From NCBI GenBank assembly GCA_019634245.1, contig JAHQVR010000292.1, positions 1 through 6,553 of the forward strand: DNA of 6,553 bases, read 5' to 3'. Positions 6,376 to 6,553 of the stretch are shown here, one piece after another. The DNA comes from Gammaproteobacteria bacterium (GTDB taxonomy: Bacteria > Pseudomonadota > Gammaproteobacteria > Granulosicoccales > Granulosicoccaceae). The notes under the pieces are model-generated. The model was not told where the DNA came from. It worked only from the letters and a program-made list of their open reading frames with translations, and did no database searches. The position numbers and the translations under genes were made by a program. Each line of letters opens with the position of its first letter. Position 1 is the stretch's first letter.

Positions 6376-6553
6376 TTACCCCCACGAGTGATCGATTTTA
6401 AGTTTAAGAGCTTTAAATGCTTTAAGGGCTTTAAGGGCTTTAAGGGCTTTGAGGGCTTTGAGGGCTTTGAGGGCTTTAAGGGCTTTAAGGGCTTTAAGGG
6501 CTTTAAGGGCTTTGAGGGCTTTGAGGGCTTTAAGGGCTTTAAGGGCTTTAAGG
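6376..6553 (-). CDS. Possible 3' end of a gene encoding a Leu-Lys-Ala repeat tail (runs off the right edge)
   Basis: Reading the - strand from 6552 down, the frame is open for 58 codons to a TAA at 6378-6376. Seventeen three-residue units read LKA, with the last ones drifting to FKA and LKL, followed by the unique tail K-I-D-H-S-W-G. The common A/G variation between repeat units is CTT/CTC in this frame and so silent; two more changes in the degenerate units (GCC to GCA or GCT) are silent too. The product would be very basic and helix-prone. The start is outside the window, no homologous domain is visible, and a 9-bp repeat automatically stays open in any frame lacking a stop, so this may be non-coding. 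If real, it converges on the barrel gene with 44 bases between the stops. Confidence 0.35.
   Translation of the reverse strand, partial: LKALKALKALKALKALKALKALKALKALKALKALKALKALKALKAFKALKLKIDHSWG
6401..6553. repeat. 9-bp tandem repeat array (GCTTTAAGG / GCTTTGAGG), continuing beyond the window
   Basis: Fifteen uninterrupted units occupy 6419-6553 and differ only at the sixth base. The order of A and G units is AAAGGGAAAAGGAAA. Two degenerate units precede them: AGTTTAAGA (6401) and GCTTTAAAT (6410). The right edge falls exactly on a unit boundary, so the full copy number is unknown. The unit length is a multiple of three, so gain or loss of units would not shift a reading frame. GGG recurs every nine bases on the + strand. 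The left edge decays gradually, as expected for an array that grows by slippage. Confidence 0.97.

Noticed and set aside
6401..6553. CRISPR array
   Set aside because: The units are 9 bp and directly contiguous, with no spacers, so this is a simple tandem repeat.

Overview
The window looks like ordinary bacterial chromosome: tightly packed genes, all well-supported ones on the + strand, with Shine-Dalgarno-like sites and GTG/TTG starts. The outer-membrane barrel protein with a signal peptide points to a Gram-negative host. Protein style and the roughly balanced base composition fit a gammaproteobacterium, possibly marine, but that placement is inference and no marker gene is present.

Region 1 (1-5080) is a carbohydrate uptake and regulation cluster. 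It starts with the C-terminal two thirds of a periplasmic sugar-binding protein, cut by the window edge. Two CUT1-type ABC permeases follow (MalF-like and MalG-like, stop and start sharing one base), then a beta-propeller lactonase of the 6-phosphogluconolactonase-like family, then a LacI-family repressor whose effector domain resembles the gluconate repressor GntR. A strong hairpin (876-907) separates the binding-protein gene from the permease genes, where transporter operons often reduce expression of the membrane subunits. No ATPase subunit is in the window. The likely working model is import of a sugar or sugar-derived lactone/aldonate, lactone hydrolysis, and control by the LacI/GntR-like protein; the substrate cannot be read from the sequence.

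Region 2 (5081-6331) holds two genes probably unrelated to transport: a four-helix DUF1772-type membrane protein and a small outer-membrane beta-barrel protein. The barrel's true start is set by a good ribosome-binding site at 5765-5769.

Region 3 (6332-6553) ends in a 9-bp tandem repeat running off the right edge: 15 near-identical units plus two degenerate ones. On the - strand the array is an open frame of Leu-Lys-Ala repeats that continues past the array for seven residues to a stop, so it may be the 3' end of a gene converging on the barrel gene. On the + strand it carries GGG every 9 bases and fits a G-quadruplex pattern. This array is the least ordinary part of the window.
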